This document shows positions 44,807-56,998 of a stretch of 64,000 nt of DNA, one piece after another. The DNA is from Culex pipiens pallens (lineage: Eukaryota > Arthropoda > Insecta > Diptera > Culicidae): NCBI RefSeq assembly GCF_016801865.2, contig NC_068938.1, forward strand, positions 112,990,615 to 113,054,614. The letters are read 5' to 3'. The translations under genes and the position numbers were made by a program. The notes under the pieces were generated by a model that was not told the origin of the DNA, searched no databases, and was given only the letters and a program-made list of their open reading frames with translations. Position 1 is the first letter of the stretch. Each line of letters begins with the position of its first letter.

Positions 44807-45382
44807 ATAGTGTGGCTGTTTGAAAAAGAAAGAAGTTAAAGTAGACGTTGGCATAACCTTAATGGCGTTGGGTAACGAAATTGATCTCAGTTTAGTAAGT
44901 TTAATTACATTTCCAGAACAATTAAATTGTCTCGAAATCGACTACCTGAAACCGTAGGAACTGTACATTTTTATTCGCCTTTTACTTTTGGTTTGCCTTT
45001 TTACTTTTGGTGAGCAGAGAATATCATGAAATGGTATTATTGACATTTGGAAACCCATCAATTTCAACACTATCAGTAGGGCTAGTGATTTTTCGCAATT
45101 TCACGGAAGCCGCGTAATCCGTGAAATTCACCCTTGGCCGTAAAATTTGGGAAATACCGTGAAATATCGCGAAATTTGAAATATTCAATTCATAAATCGC
45201 TTGAATTCAAACATTTTAAAAGATTTTCAGATCATGAATGACTTGGGCTGTCTTGGATCACCTATTAAGGACTCCCTAGAGTTATGATCTGTTTCTGTTA
45301 ACTCCAGTGAGCAGCAGACTACCATACTGACTGAAGCTATGTGGGTATGATCAGTGGTCAAAACAGGTAGAAATCTTTATTG

Positions 45383-45634
45383 TAAAGCCCTGTATCCCTG
45401 AATTGAATACACAGAAAAAAAATCATGGTAATATTACATCTGTGAAGGGGTACATCTTTTATGTCAGAAAAAAGGTGTAATTTTAACTCTGGAAATGTGT
45501 AATTTTACCTCTTCTCTGGTGTAATGTCACTTTTTCAGTCTAAATTGAGGTGAAATTACAACATGAAAGAGGTAATATTCAACCTTCCAAAATTACAGCT
45601 TCCAAATTTACATCATTTTTTACTGTGTAGTTCA
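45383..45634. mobile_element. M1 miniature element with duplicated flank, copy b
   Basis: Nearly identical to 44555-44806, including the flank TAAAGCCCTGTATCCCTG. It lies inside the hAT element at 45077-48829, whereas copy a lies outside it. Confidence 0.85.
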
Positions 45635-46168
45635 TGCTAAAACATATCATAACTCATAGTTTTTTGCTAATACGCGTCGAATGAAGTCAAGATGAACGAA
45701 ATCCATAATAAAATATGGATTTTATTAGTGATTTAAGAAATAGCAAAAATACGATTTTTGTACATTTTTACCCAAAATACTCAAACTTCAACAACTTGTA
45801 ACTTTTGAACCCCAGGGTTTAGAGAGTTCGTTCAGAAGACTTTTTTTTCATGTCTCGGCGAGATCTTTCGAATAAAGTTTCTCCCGTTAGTGTACACCCT
45901 TGAACCAAATCCGCCCATTCTCCTTTAAAAAAATCTGTATAGCACTTATTTTAATGCTTCTAGTTTTGATGAATTGGAGGTTCAGGACTTGCTTCGTTTT
46001 GGAGGTATTTAAGCAAATTAATTTTATAAAATCTCAATAAAATCAAAACAGCTGAATCATAAATTCTTCACATTTTTTATTATGTACTATGAACAAATGT
46101 TAACATTGAGTGTATCCCTTTCACGGCTAATGTCAATATTCATTAGAGTAGCCGGGTTACACTCAATT

Positions 46169-48531
46169 TTTGCCTTCCTCACCTCAATGAGGAAAGGCTA
46201 TAAAATCACTCGAAAAATGAACTTCTTTATTCGACCTCGTAGACCCACCTTCATGTATACCTATCGACTCAGAATCAAATTCTGAACAAATGTCTGTGCG
46301 TGTGCCTGGATGTGAGTCCGTGCACCGAAAAATATGCACACGATTATCTCCGGACTGGCCTAACCGATTTGGACCGTTTTGGTCTCATTCGATCCGTCTT
46401 GGGCACCCACAAGACCCTAGTTAATATTATGAAGTTTTGTTAAGTATTTCAAAAGTGATGCTAAAAAAACGATTGTTGTTAAAAGGGTGGTTTTTGTAAG
46501 AAAACCCGTCTGATCATACATTTTTAGAAAGGTATTTGAAAGACCTTTCTAATGAGACCAAAACATTGAAGATCTGATAAAGTTATGAGCACTTAAGTGT
46601 CATTTGTACACATTTTAGAGGCCGGATCTCAAATATTTCAATGAAAATGTTGGCCGGTTCCACAATGCGACCCGTCGTTAGTTGGACAATTGAAAGATCT
46701 TTCAAATGAGCCTTGATTATCAAAAATCTGATAACCCTATCTCGGAGGAACCAAAAAGTTGTTGCGTTCTAGTGTGGTTTTTGCCTGGAAGTGGTTGGAA
46801 TCCGATTCTACGCCAGGTTTTTTTCGGAACCAATTTTTGATTCTTGTTTTGTATATGAATGGTTGACTGAGGTGGCAGAGAGAGAGAGGTCACTGCAACG
46901 GAGTGTTTCTGTGGAGTTTGGCATCTCCCGGAAGGAAGCTACAGATCTTGACCGGGTGCATCAGAGCCGGTTATGGGAGACGGGCATCCACGGACGAGGC
47001 ACGGGTTGTTTTTGTTTAAGGTCAATACGCCGCAGGGACAGCCACTGACAGGCTTTACAACCATTTTGAATGTAGTGGTGGCAGTGGTGGCGATTGATGA
47101 AAGTGAAGGAGGTGGATTCTGCTGTTTTTTTTTTTTTATTTTTTTTATTTTTTTTTTTTTTTTTGACAGATAAGAATAAATGAAGGGTAATATTGTGTAA
47201 GGGCAAAATTGGTTTACACAGACTTTGATAGAAATTTGCAGACTTTTTTGTGTTTTTTTTTCAGAGGTGGCCTTAGTTTTGAGGAACTGTACTTATTTCA
47301 CCAGAAAATTAAATACGATCTGGATTGATGACACGAGGTTGTGAGTGTATGAATAGAGGGTAAGTTTGGTATGCGTCCAGCGCACCATGGAAATCCACGT
47401 TCGTGCGCAAAATCTCGATATCTTCAACTATCAGAAGTTATGCTAAAAAACGATTTTGGCTAAAGTCCGTGTCAAAAGTTGTCAGTTATTAAAAGTCTTT
47501 GTATTCACATTTATTAGGTGTTTTGCCTTCCTCACCTCAATGAGGAAAGGCTATAAAATCACTCGAAAAATGAACTTCTTTATTCGACCTCGTAGACCCA
47601 CCTTCACGTATACCTATCGACTCAGAATCAAATTCTGAACAAATGTCTGTGCGTGTGTCTGGATGTGAGTCCGTGCACCGAAAAAATATGCACACGATTA
47701 TCTCCGGACTGGCTTAACTGATTTGGACCGTTTTGGTCTCATTCGATCCGTCTTGGGGTCCCACAAGACCCTAGTTAATATTATGAAGTTTAGTGAAGTA
47801 CTTCAAAAGTTATGCTAAAAAAACGATTTTAGCTAAACTTCTGAAGATTGTAAAAAGGGTGGTTTTTGTAAGAAACCCCGTCATGCTACATATTGTTAGA
47901 AAGGTATTTGAAAGACCTTTCCAATGCATTCAAAAGATTGAAGATCTGACAACCCCATCAAAAGTTATGAGCACTTAAGTGTTATTGATACACTTTTTTG
48001 GGGCCGGATCTCAAATAATTTTATGAAAAAGCTGTCCGGATCTATCATGCGATCCATCGTTGGATAGGTAATCAAAAGACCTTTCCAATAAGCCCAAGAG
48101 ATTGAGGATCTGACAACCCTATCAAAAGTTATAAGTACTTTAGTGTTTTATATACACTTTTTTTAGGCCGGATCTCAGATATTTTGAATAAAAATAAGTG
48201 TTATTTTTACACTTTTTTTGAGGCTGTGTAGGGTATTCACTTTTATGAATGCAAGGAAGGCACCAAACACCTAAAGGTGGATTAAGTAACGTTTTTTGTA
48301 TATACCTTGCTGATGTTGGATATCAGATATATTAAAGAAATTGATGTCCGAATCTGTCATGCTTCTCGTGATAGGTAATCGGTAGACATTTCCAATGAGC
48401 CCTGAATAAGGAAGATCGGACAACTGATTTGAATTGATAGTACACTGGATGAGCAGTTGTTGCTGTTTTACTTAAAATTACTATATAAAGATGAGGAAGG
48501 CACCAACCACCTAAATGTGGATTAAGTAACG
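46169..48531. mobile_element. Complex of CTTCCTCACCTCAATGAGG-family repeats
   Basis: Two near-identical starts, TGCCTTCCTCACCTCAATGA, lie at 46171 and 47524, each followed by over 500 bp of matching sequence (TTCGACCTCGTAGACCCACC, GATTATCTCCGGACTGGC and so on). Two matching ends, AAGGCACCAA(A/C)CACCTAAA then GGTGGATTAAGTAAC, lie near 48255-48291 and 48497-48531. One copy has probably inserted into another, with an unrelated GC-richer block (46770-47200) also present. The other hAT copy lacks the whole complex near 34155-34185. Class unknown, and no coding frame. Confidence 0.65.
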
Positions 48532-48837
48532 TTTAACATTAAGTAACATTAAGACCTTATAAAAAATCTAGAATTAAACTCAGGGAAGATTAATTCAATA
48601 CTCCTTTTTTAAATAAATCACTTGTTTCAGGGGGTTTTAAACGCGTTTTATTTTGTATCTAAAACTATTGCTTACTTTTAAAACAGTTTTCTGTTAATAA
48701 TTTTGCTAAAAGAATACATTTTAACGTTTATTTTTAGCAGTTTTTAGAGTACCGTGAAATTTTCAATGTTTTGTAATTGGCATACCGCGTAATTTTGATT
48801 TTTTTCGCCGTGAAAAATCACTAGCCCAAACTATCAG

Positions 48838-50448
48838 GTATTATTTTGCACACAATTTGTGCGTCTAATTTTACCGAAAATTGCACATTTCACCCCCACT
48901 GACGGAAACTTGAAAAGTTAACATTAAGGAAGAACGCGGTAAATATACTTTTTTACTTTCAACTATGAGTTTCTAAAGTCAAACCATACCAGTGTCCCTT
49001 TCGGATTTTGGCAGCTTAATTTATATGTTTCTTAAAAAAGGAATCGCTAGGTAACGGTGATAAGAATAAATTGCAGACTGACTGATTTCTAGAAGAAAAA
49101 TATTTTCATACATTGAATCATTGATCTAAGGAGTAATGTTGGTCCCTAATGACGAGCCTGGGTTGCAATTTTCGAAACATCGTGGGCAATACGACCTCTT
49201 TTTTACAGTTAAAAAATCAGAAACAATTATCAATATTTTCACTATAATAGTTACCAAGATTCCACTCTAATCCTCGTTTTGTTTCTATCAAAGTCTTACC
49301 TGTGAAGAGCAAAAAAGAAGAAAAAGAATCTGTTAGATCACGTGCATTTTCCAACAAAAGTATCGCCATTCCAAGTCCACGCAAAATCATCCCTGCTTTC
49401 GCTCCCAGACTACCACCCGCCATAGCATACACTTTCCGTCGAATCATAAATATTTATGATATTTTGTTTTCCTTTCTGCTGCTGCTGGAAACGCTAAACC
49501 GAACCTCCCCGTGGCCACAAAAGTTGCAATCCTTTTGGCCTGGCTTTCATATCCCTCCCCCACTCCCCCTCAACGGCCAAACCCTCCGGTGGTTGCGGCA
49601 TCTGACGACTCTATCAGATCGATTTTTCGTCCTTGCCCCACAATCCGGTCGGTGGCCGAGGGACCGGACTCCGCAGCAGCTCCCCCGGAAATGCAAGCAA
49701 ACAGGCAGCCGGGCTGGCAACACTGCTGCACACAAGCGAGCAGCAAAGTGCGCGCGCGGAAGAAAATTCAAATTGAGTTTCCAAACTCGTAACATAAATT
49801 TCCCATTTTGATTCATATACCTTCTGCTTAGAGTTTTGAGAAAAGCATTTTATTATCTTGTCTCATCTTGGGAAAAGATTTTAAGGGCAGCAGGACGATA
49901 GCGCCGGTTTTGATCGTCTTTGGGAATGTTGCGCGCAATTTCGGGGAGATTGTTTCCCGTTAGAGATCATTGCAGCAAGAAGGGCCCATCACTGTGGGAA
50001 ACTTTTAATCGAAAATTGCTCAGAGCGGTTCTCGTCAATGCGTCGGTTGTCAAATGTGGAAAAGAACGTTAGATCGTTTTATAACATTTGCTTGTAAAAG
50101 CATCCTCAATACTACTACTACAGCTATATGTTAACATAAGTTCAATATTGATTGTGTGCAGTAATCAATTATTTGACAACATGCCATTTGTGATAAGCTA
50201 ATTCGAGTGCGAACGAATGTGAATAAATGGAAACAAATAATCTGGCTTTATTTGCGTTACGTTCAACAGCTTTTTTCAGTGCACGTTAATCAACCGAAGT
50301 GTCAACAAACTTCCTTTGTTTTTAACTTCATGTGTGGTTTTTATGAGCTTTTGTAATAAAAAAAAACAATTTACGCATGCATGAACTTTGAGCTAACAAC
50401 AGATTTTTTTAGTAATTGGAGGTCATTCAGAGTTGCAACATTTTTAAA
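48838..50448. other. Mostly single-copy island
   Basis: 48838-49230 is repeat-like (CACCCCCACTGACGG near 48893). 49270-49800 is GC-richer, with overlapping open frames of up to 169 codons on both strands and no domain. No gene supported. Confidence 0.4.
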
Positions 50449-50697
50449 GTGTTGGCCCCGGTCTAACCTAGAGGGATAGGTCGTTAGCTCAATCCAGGTG
50501 TAGGAGTCGTCTCCCTGGGTCCTGTCCTGGTGGAGTCGCTGGTAGGCAGTTGGACTCACAATCCAAAGGTCGTCAGTTCGAATCCCGGGGTGGATGGAAG
50601 CTAAGGTGTAAAAAGAGGTTTGCAATTTGCCTCAACAATCAAGCCTTTGGACACCTAGTTTCGAGTAGGAATCTCGTAATCGAGAACGCCAAGGCAG
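50449..50697 (+). mobile_element. 5'-truncated copy of the 7333-7736 SINE family
   Basis: Begins inside the core (GTTGGCCCCGG) and matches the rest of the 7.3-kb SINE closely, including GGTGTAGGAGTCGTCTCCCT, the Val-like arm TTGGA-CTCACAA-TCCAA (anticodon CAC), GTTCGAATCCCGGGGTGGAT and CGAGAACGCCAAGGCA. The first tRNA module is absent. No clear TSD. Confidence 0.8.
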
Positions 50698-51704
50698 TTT
50701 TTTAACATGAATATGGAAGCGCCTAGTTCATAGCCATTTCCCTTGATCACAACGGAAACAACCAATACACCAACTGGGATGATGACCCTGAATCATGTGC
50801 GTATAGCATCAGTGTATACGGTAGACTACTTTCGAATCCATGCAAATATTTTCTTATTTAAAATAATTATGCTTTGATTTTTTTTTAATTCTTAATGGGT
50901 AATTCTCTACCAACTCACACGAAATCGGGAAAAGTTGCCCCGACCCCTCTTCGATTTGCGTGAAACTTTGTCCTAAGAGGTAACTTTTGTCCCTGATCAC
51001 GAATCCGAGGTCCGTTTTTTGATATCTCGTGACGGAGGGGCGGTACGACCCCTTCCATCTTTGAACATCGATAAAAGAGGTGTTTTTCAATAATTTGCAG
51101 CCTGAAACGGTGATGAGATAGAAATTTGGTGTTAAAGGGACTTTTATGTAAAATTAGACGCCCGATTTGATGCCGTACTCAGAATTCCGAAAAAACATAT
51201 TTTTCATCGAAAAAAACACTAAAAAAGTTTTAAAAAGTCTGCCATTTTCCGTTACTTGACAGTAAAAAATTTTGGAACATGTCATTTTATGGGAAATTTA
51301 ATGTTCTTTTTGAATCTACATTGACCCAGAAGGGTCATTTTTTCATTTAGAACAAAATTTTTCATTTTAAAATTTCGTGTTTTTTCTAACTTTGCAGGGT
51401 TATTTTTTAGAGTGTAACAATGTTCTACAAAGTTGTAGAACAGACAATTTCAAAATTTTTGATATATAGACATAAGGAGTTTGCTTATAAACATCACGAG
51501 TTATCGCGATTTTACGAAAAAAAGTTTTGAAAAAGTTACTTTTTGCGTTCCTCTTTGTTTCGTCGTCCGTGTCTGTCGCGGGTGACCATGAACGGCCATG
51601 ATCGATGACGACCAACTTTTTCAAAACTTTTTTCCGTAAAATCGCGATAACTCGTGATGTTTGTAAGCAAACCCCTTATGTCTATATATCATTTTTTTTG
51701 TAAT

Positions 51705-52371
51705 AGGCCCCCAAAACCAAAGCTAAAAACTCTATTCGCCACCTACATTCGAGTAGGAGAACTTTGGTGCAAGGTTACGTTTACGGTTTTGCGCGATAAG
51801 TGCAAAGGGGAGTGAAAACTATTCTAAGATTTTTTAAAAGAAAATTGATCTTTTGGAATAAAATAAAGTTAACAGGAGGTAAGAAATAAAAAGTTCTATC
51901 GACTGACCTTTTGATTTTTTCGCTAAGTTGCCTTTTTCATTGAAAATTCTGAGATCCGGATTGAAAACGCGAGAATGAGGTTAGATTGCTAATTTTGAAA
52001 ATCAATCCAATTATCATTTTTCAAGCAGATCTTTGCTTTTATGGTAGAAGTGACATTAAAAAATGATTGTCCACTTGAATAATATACATTCTCAATTGAT
52101 TAGTTATGTTTTGGTTGATTAAAACATTCCCTTATTTTGAATCAGATAATGAACAGGTTAAATCGACCATCACAAAAATATTTTCGTTTATATCAATTAA
52201 GCTATTTATTTCTTACCTGAAAATGGTATAATTTGCTATTAATGTCGATTTTATGATGAAATAATACAATTTCAAATTTCAAACCAATTTACTCGCTGTA
52301 GGTTATAATGAAAACATCACCCCAAGTTTGAGCGCCCTCTAGTGGGGGGTAATTTTGACGTTTGATTGCCT
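51705..52371. mobile_element. 667-bp insertion inside the FB foldback element
   Basis: Absent from the sister element, whose sequence passes directly through this junction. Short inverted ends AGGC/GCCT with AT at each side. No coding frame. The right part carries a CTCF-like word at 52331-52345. Confidence 0.6.
52331..52345 (-). promoter_or_regulatory. Candidate CTCF-type binding site in a mobile element
   Basis: AGCGCCCTCTAGTGG; the complement CCACTAGAGGGCGCT is a textbook match to the conserved CTCF core. Sequence match only. Confidence 0.45.
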
Positions 52372-52917
52372 ATTGTCTGCTCTACATCTTTGTAGAACAT
52401 TGTTACACTCTAAAAATAACCCTGCAAAGTTAGAAAAAACACGAAATTTTAAAATGAAAAATTTTGTTCTAAATGAAAAAATGACCCTTCTGGGTCAATG
52501 TAGATTCAAAAAAAACATTAAATTTCCCATAGAATGACATGTTCCAAAATTTTTTACTGTCGAGTAACGGAAAATGACAGACTTTTAAAACTTTTTTAGT
52601 GTTTTTTTCGATGAAAAATACGTTTTTTCGGAATTCTGAGTACGGCATCAAATCGGGCGTCTAATTTTACATAAAAGTCCCTTTGACACCAAATTTCTAT
52701 CTCATCACCGTTTCAGGCTGCAAATTATTGAAAAACACCTCTTTTATCGCATGTTCAAAAATGGAAGGGGTCGTACCGCCCCTCCGTCACGAGATATCAA
52801 AAAACGGACCTCGGATTTGTGATCAGGGACAAAACTTACCCCTTAGGAAAAAGTTTCACGCAAATCGAAGAGGGGTCGGAGCAACTGCTGTGTGAGTTGG
52901 TGGAGAATTACCCTAAT

Positions 52918-54125
52918 GAAATTAAGAATAAACAAAAACTATCACGGGATCCTCTTTCTGTGATGGGTTTTGTCTTAAATCAGCAGATTCGTATCCATGT
53001 TATGATTTTAAGTCACATGCTTTTGTCTACTTCAGCTTTCTTTCTTTCAGCTTCAGGATTCGAAATTTGCAGGCATTTTTTCGTCAATATGCCGTTGAAA
53101 AGGCAAAGAAAAATCACCAGAACACTGCAATTTTCCGCTGGAGTCAGAAAATAAATATTAAAAATTCTATGGCTCAAAAATCAAAAATTCTGTTAAAAAG
53201 TTGCTTTCATTTCAACATACTAATAGCCATATTTTCCTTTGTTTAACGACATATACTGCCGTTCTACGTGTCGCATAATTGTCCGAAGTTGCAACTGTGA
53301 AAAACACGATTAAAATTATCGACCGATTTTGTGTGTCTACGCATAATTGTTCCGGGGTTCCCTATTCGCCCTTTAAGTCCTCATCGCCCCAGTAAGCAGT
53401 GTATCATTCTTATTTATGATCATATTGCTATACAACAAGGGAAACAAGATGAAATGCTTTGTAAAAATAATGATAAAACAAATAAATGATGAGACAGTTC
53501 TGCGTAGACATGTGACGGCAACAGAAGGACAAACAGAGTTGATGAGTTTCCGAACAAAGTAGGAGGCTTTATGCAATTTTTTTGCCTTTCTTACTAAAGA
53601 AAGGTATAGGTTTTACTTTATGGCTGGACATCATTTTCATCTTCTTAAATATGACGATTCAGCATGCATTTTATTTTAATATGCAACCACGAAACGAATA
53701 TGCAACCAAATAAACTTAATAATGTCAAAAAGTTAACATCGTCCAAAAATTATTTTGAGAAAAAGCCCCATATTCTGGACAACCTAATGATCCGCTTTTA
53801 GTTATCATCAGAGTTAAATATTTTTAAGAATAAATTAAATTAAAAAAGTTAATAATTATTCCTTCCTCCCAGCTTGTAATAAAATGAAGCACGCAAGAAC
53901 AAAAACGTAAAATGTCACTTACTTGTTCCCCCTAAGGATTCCATTGGGGTAAATTAATGAACACACGCAAATCAAGGGGGCGGCCAATCCATCATTCCAT
54001 ACTTGAACGTGAGCTTCAACCTGGTGCCAAGAAGCACGTAGCAGTCGAGAGCCTTAGCTCGCTGTGTGTACTCACGCAAATTAATTAAATCATTAAAATT
54101 TTATGCCTTATTAATTTCAAAAGTG
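52918..54125. other. No gene recognised; small repeat fragment
   Basis: TGCCTTTCTTACTAAAGAAAGG at about 53583 is a hairpin-like start resembling, but distinct from, the family at 46169. The rest is AT-rich single-copy sequence. Confidence 0.4.
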
Positions 54126-54133
54126 TACAATAT

Positions 54134-54330
54134 AGCGGCTTCGGCTGCCGATCCCGATGATGCTATGAGACGCGGGTTCGATTCCCGCCTTATCCACTGA
54201 GCTTCTATCGGATGGTGAAGTAAAACGTCGGTCCCGGTTTCTCCTGTCTCGTCAGAGGCGCTGGAGCAGAAATCCCACGTTAGAGGAAGGCCATGCCCCG
54301 GGGGGCGTAGTGCCAATAGTTTCGTTTCGT
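54134..54330 (+). mobile_element. tRNA-derived SINE with shared core, 8-bp TSD
   Basis: TSD TACAATAT at 54126-54133 and 54331-54338. The head has a B-box GGGTTCGATTCCC and a degenerate anticodon arm. The core at 54201-54237 contains CGGATGGTGAAGTAAAACGT. The tail is TTTCG repeats (54319-54330). 197 bp, non-coding. Confidence 0.8.
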
Positions 54331-54339
54331 TACAATATT

Positions 54340-55264
54340 TCTAGAACAACTCCTCCCTTTTCACAATTAAAGGGCGTCACCTGACGTGTGTTACAATTAC
54401 GAGGAATTTAGTAGTTCATTTTCAACAGTTGCTTTTGTGTTGGTGAAATTTTAAAGTCAAATCATTTTAAAGTTGAAGTTAAACATTTCGGAAACCAAAA
54501 TTAAATTTACAATTTGAAATAAGTGCATCCTCAAACACCTTCGGCATGGGTTCCATCAGCAAACAGTTTAATTCCCCCACGCCACCCACCACTCCAACAA
54601 TAAACAGACTCCTCTCCAAAAGTCGAGCAGGATTCACAAAATTTTGTCAATCTATTGGGCATCCCCCCCACACACACACACGTGCTGGAAACCATCTGGT
54701 TCGAGATAGTTTGAAATAGTTTAAATAAGCTGAATTTGTGGTCCTAGTGCGGTGTCGGTGGATCTCGTCGTCCACACCGTACAGAATCGCCGGTCGGACC
54801 ACGACGGTCGGCGAGGGGAGAGCCACTTGTGCCACAGTGTGTGGAGTGTTGCGCGCTGCGAACTATAGTTTGTCGTTCTGTACTCTATGATGCCGGACGA
54901 GTTGGGGCTCTCCCCGAGAGAGTTTCTATACGGCATGTTTATGCATTGCTAGCCAAACTAGAGCACTTCAGCATGCATATTTATGACGTTGAAAGTTTAC
55001 CCTGGCGCTCGCTCACTCACTCGGTTTTGAGATTACACACACACAGGCACACGCACACTGGTCTGAACGGTGGGGATTGTGTAGCGTAAACACATGCATA
55101 TTTGAGAGTGCACGCACACTTTTGAAGGAAAGTTGATTTTTTTTTACATTTTCCACATCCATTTTTGAAAAATTACCCCATTCTTAGGAACTAGTTTTTG
55201 AGCAATTCTGGAGCTTTTCACGATTTTCAATTTTATCCATCGATTCCTAATGTCATAAAAAACC
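54340..55264. other. Single-copy island
   Basis: Short CA runs near 54668 and 55036. Balanced composition at 54640-55090, without a recognisable exon. Confidence 0.45.
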
Positions 55265-55777
55265 AAGGGTCCTGATTTTCAGTTCAAAGATCAGAAATCA
55301 CTCACTCATCACCGAATGAATCTTTGCCGACTGGAGCAGGCAACCATTCGCGAGTGAATGGGTTCCGTCAACCCGAGTCATACACGAATGTGCTCAGAGA
55401 GGAGAGAGCCAAAAAAAACTAGCGCGGTGCTCATTTGGCCTGCACTATGTACCACAGTTTGCCGTCAATTAGAATTTGGTATGGTGAAAAATTGCAAAAT
55501 ATTATTGATATCATTGGTTTTAAGCAATTTCTTAAATGATCAAAGCAAGGCCGTTCGCAAAGTATTCTCAATCAGCATTGAGCGACTTAACGAAATCGGT
55601 CTCTCCGAACAATTCGCCGTACTGCCCGTTTTGAATGAGAGGGAGAGCAAAGAGAGAGTGTTCGGTAGCGATTGGTTTGGAAGTGACAAACGGTAGGAAT
55701 ACATCAGAGAAGTTTTTCGTCGCTCTAGATTTGTGCTTGCGAGTGACTGAGTCTTTTTGGAGCAATCAGGACCCTTG
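55265..55777. mobile_element. Candidate terminal-inverted-repeat element
   Basis: AAGGGTCCTGATT near 55265 and AATCAGGACCCTT near 55765 are inverted. The interior is balanced, with GAGAGAGCAAAGAGAG runs. No TSD confirmed. CAGGGGTCCTGACTCG near 61057 may be a related end. Confidence 0.4.
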
Positions 55778-56998
55778 TATAAAACAGAGAAAAAATCATT
55801 GTAAAATTACATCTACATTACATCTTTCCTGTTAAACTAGAGTTAAGCTTTAATTTTACCTCTAATAATGTGTAAATTTACATCTAGCAGACGCTAGGAA
55901 AAAAATATCAGTAATCCCAAAAAAATATCAATCCGGCGATAGTTATACAGCAATTCCCCACGAATACAGCATGATTCGAAAAAAAAGTTCTCCGATCGGG
56001 CTCAAAATTTTTCTGGGGGATCCTTGGCCGAAATAATTAGACCCGTATTTTTTTGTTTGGCCATTAGGGTGACCTACGCCGTGTTAGGGTGGTTCGAAAA
56101 ATGGCAATTTTCGTCGATTTTCGCAAAAAACACTTTTTTTAATCATATCTCCGCGCCATTTCATCCGATTTTAGCTGTCTTAGACGCAAAAGAAAGGTGA
56201 TTAGTTTGGCTATTTGAGAAAAATAGTAAGAAGTTTCAAAAATCTAGCTTAATATTTGAAAAGGTTGAATGAAAACATAAAATGCTGTTTTGAAGGTCTC
56301 GGGACCAAAGAGCCTATGTCTGAAAATATTTTTATCGGATTCCTCGGAAAGTTTCACATAACATATCAAAAAATGGTGAAGTTATGTTTTCGATACTCTG
56401 AGGTCATCGCCGTTTTCGTCATTTTTTCATTTTTGCACGTGGCGCGTCGAAAAATCCAGTTTTTATTTTCAAAAAATCGTATCTCAGAGTATCGAAAACA
56501 TAACTTCACCATTTTTTGATATGTTATGTGAAATTTTTCGAGGAATCCGATAAAAAATATTTTCAGACATAGGCTCTTTGGTCCCGAGACCTTCAAAACA
56601 GCATTTTAGTTTTCATACGACCTTTTCAAATGTTAAGCTAGATTTTTGAAACTTCTTACTATTTTTCCCAAATAGCCAAACTAATCACCTTTCTTTTGCG
56701 TCTAGGACAGCTAAAATTAGATGAAATGGCGCGGAGATATGATTTTTTGAAAACAAAGTGGTTTTTGCGAAAATCGACGAAAATTGCCATTTTCGAACCA
56801 CCCTAACACGGCGTAGGTCACCCTAATGGCCAAACAAAAATATATGGGTCTAATTATTTTGGCCAAGGATCCCCCAGAAAAAAATGAGCTTGATCGAAGA
56901 ACTTTTTTTTTCGAATCATGCTGTTTTCGTGGGGAATTGCTGTATATCTAGCTTACTAAGTTCGCGCCCTATCCCGCAAGGCCAACTCACCACTGCAC

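Larger units (their letters stand above)
45077..48829. mobile_element. hAT-type element with nested repeats, 8-bp TSD
   Basis: TSD ACTATCAG at 45069-45076 and 48830-48837. Inverted ends TAGGGCTAGTGATTTTTC and GAAAAATCACTAGCCC. CGTGAAAT-rich subterminal regions are as in 16633-18119. The interior carries M1 copy b and the 46169-48531 repeat complex. No transposase frame. Comparison with 33730-34927 shows which interior segments are later insertions. Confidence 0.85.
50897..52913. mobile_element. Foldback element, family FB, 4-bp TSD, with internal insertion
   Basis: TSD TAAT at 50893-50896 and 52914-52917. Ends GGGTAATTCTCTACCAACTC and (complement) GGGTAATTCTCCACCAACTC. The left arm runs to about 51560, and the right arm resumes to 52913 after an insertion at about 51705-52371. 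The core holds TCGTCGTCCGTGTCTGTCGC and a GACGACC block. The sister copy at 36621-37642 shows the uninterrupted junction TGTAATTGTCTGC. Confidence 0.85.

Noticed and set aside
49302..49811. 169-codon frame
   Set aside because: Low-complexity R/P/L composition with overlapping frames on both strands; no domain.
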